Position numbers and translations under genes: made by a program. From positions 1 through 46,750 of the forward strand of contig PUJZ01000006.1 in assembly GCA_003550345.1 (NCBI GenBank): a DNA stretch of 46,750 nucleotides, read 5' to 3'. Below are positions 46,632 through 46,750 of the stretch, piece after piece. This DNA is from Methanomassiliicoccaceae archaeon (GTDB taxonomy: Archaea; Thermoplasmatota; Thermoplasmata; Methanomassiliicoccales; Methanomethylophilaceae). Below the pieces are notes generated by a model. The model searched no databases. It was given only the letters and a program-made list of their open reading frames with translations, and was not told where the DNA came from. Numbering within the stretch: position 1 is the first letter of the stretch; each line of letters opens with the position of its first letter.

Positions 46632-46750
46632 CTGACGGCGCCCCAAGGTTCCCGTGCGCTCGCGCAACACAGTACAGCAAGGGACGCGGGCGGACTTTAC
46701 TTCCGGGTTCGGAATGGGACCGGGTGTGACCCCGCCGCTATGGCCGTCAT
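46632..46750 (-). rRNA. rrf: 5S ribosomal RNA
   Basis: On the minus strand the sequence opens TGACGGCCATAGCGGCGGGG, has the invariant CCCATTCCGAACCCGGAAGT loop, and ends GGCGCCGTCA, which pairs with the first bases (TGACGGC with GCCGTCA). The 5' end is at or within one or two bases of the window edge. No 16S, 23S or tRNA follows downstream, so the gene is not followed by other rRNA genes here. The pyrimidine-rich CCCCCTTCATTCTCTTGC downstream may serve as terminator. Confidence 0.97.

Noticed and set aside
1-46750. CRISPR array, insertion sequence, prophage or integrase
   Set aside because: No regularly spaced direct repeats, no transposase or integrase motifs and no terminal inverted repeats were found.

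Overview
The window is a gene-dense, GC-rich stretch of an archaeal chromosome. The archaeal assignment is firm. It carries ether-lipid genes (GGGP synthase, a DGGGP-synthase-type UbiA prenyltransferase, a short-chain prenyl diphosphate synthase, type 2 IPP isomerase, isopentenyl phosphate kinase), the L44e-S27e-aIF2alpha-Nop10-PAC2 cluster, RadA and RadB, a class I CCA-adding enzyme, Bud32, Dph6, TATA-box promoters and an intron-containing tRNA-Tyr. A Zn-site methyltransferase of the MtaA/MtbA (URO-D) type, a 2-oxoacid:ferredoxin oxidoreductase and a Tes-like radical SAM protein suggest a strict anaerobe, probably a methanogen-related Thermoplasmatota such as Methanomassiliicoccales. That placement is inference. 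TAG is an ordinary stop here (about 15 of about 58 genes), so a genome that reserves TAG for pyrrolysine is not obvious.

Layout. 1-3601: acid activation and oxidation (partial acyl-CoA ligase, XRE-cupin regulator, VorABC-type oxidoreductase). 3699-5580: arsenic-type locus (ArsR, LMW-phosphatase ArsC, ArsP-like permease) with inverted repeats at the permease promoter. 5593-11940: mixed accessory genes (Fe-S aldo/keto reductase and its regulator, a possible structured RNA, small orphans, a basic-tailed possible histone-fold protein, a PPC-domain protein, an ABC-class ATPase lacking a normal start codon, exonuclease III). 11941-15290: an island with a strong promoter, GTTGC/GCAAC inverted repeats, the URO-D methyltransferase and a 149-residue unknown protein, followed by the Tes-like radical SAM gene. 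15297-24133: small zinc protein, DUF169, PaaK-like ligase, PdxT, GGGPS and DGGGPS, site-2 protease, tRNA G10 methyltransferase, RadA, membrane protein. 24138-29022: CCA enzyme, MBL hydrolase, SAH/deoxyadenosine deaminase, a secreted protein interrupted by an in-frame amber codon, tRNA-Tyr, an RHH regulator. 29082-31240: translation and ribosome-biogenesis operon. 31458-38890: RpiA, ArfB, Dph6, two tandem atypical peroxiredoxin-like proteins, a methyltransferase, an RND exporter and a small exporter. 38919-46750: tRNA-Pro, sugar epimerase, RdgB, Bud32, AIM24, RadB, the isoprenoid operon IPK-IDI2-IdsA, and 5S rRNA at the right edge.

Genes are packed tightly. Many same-strand neighbours share ATGA or TGATG overlaps, implying translational coupling, and several convergent pairs overlap at their 3' ends. 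Several promoters place TATA about 25-30 bases before the start codon, which implies leaderless transcripts. The isoprenoid genes connect functionally: IPK and IDI2 supply IPP/DMAPP, IdsA builds the prenyl chain, GGGPS and the UbiA enzyme attach chains to glycerol phosphate, and the Tes-like enzyme could join chains into tetraethers.

The best candidates for something undescribed are the URO-D methyltransferase with its unknown partner, the amber-interrupted secreted protein, RadA with cysteine in its Walker A motif, the basic-tailed small protein at 8697, the possible RNA at 7195-7385, and the paired peroxiredoxins with a shared non-canonical active site.
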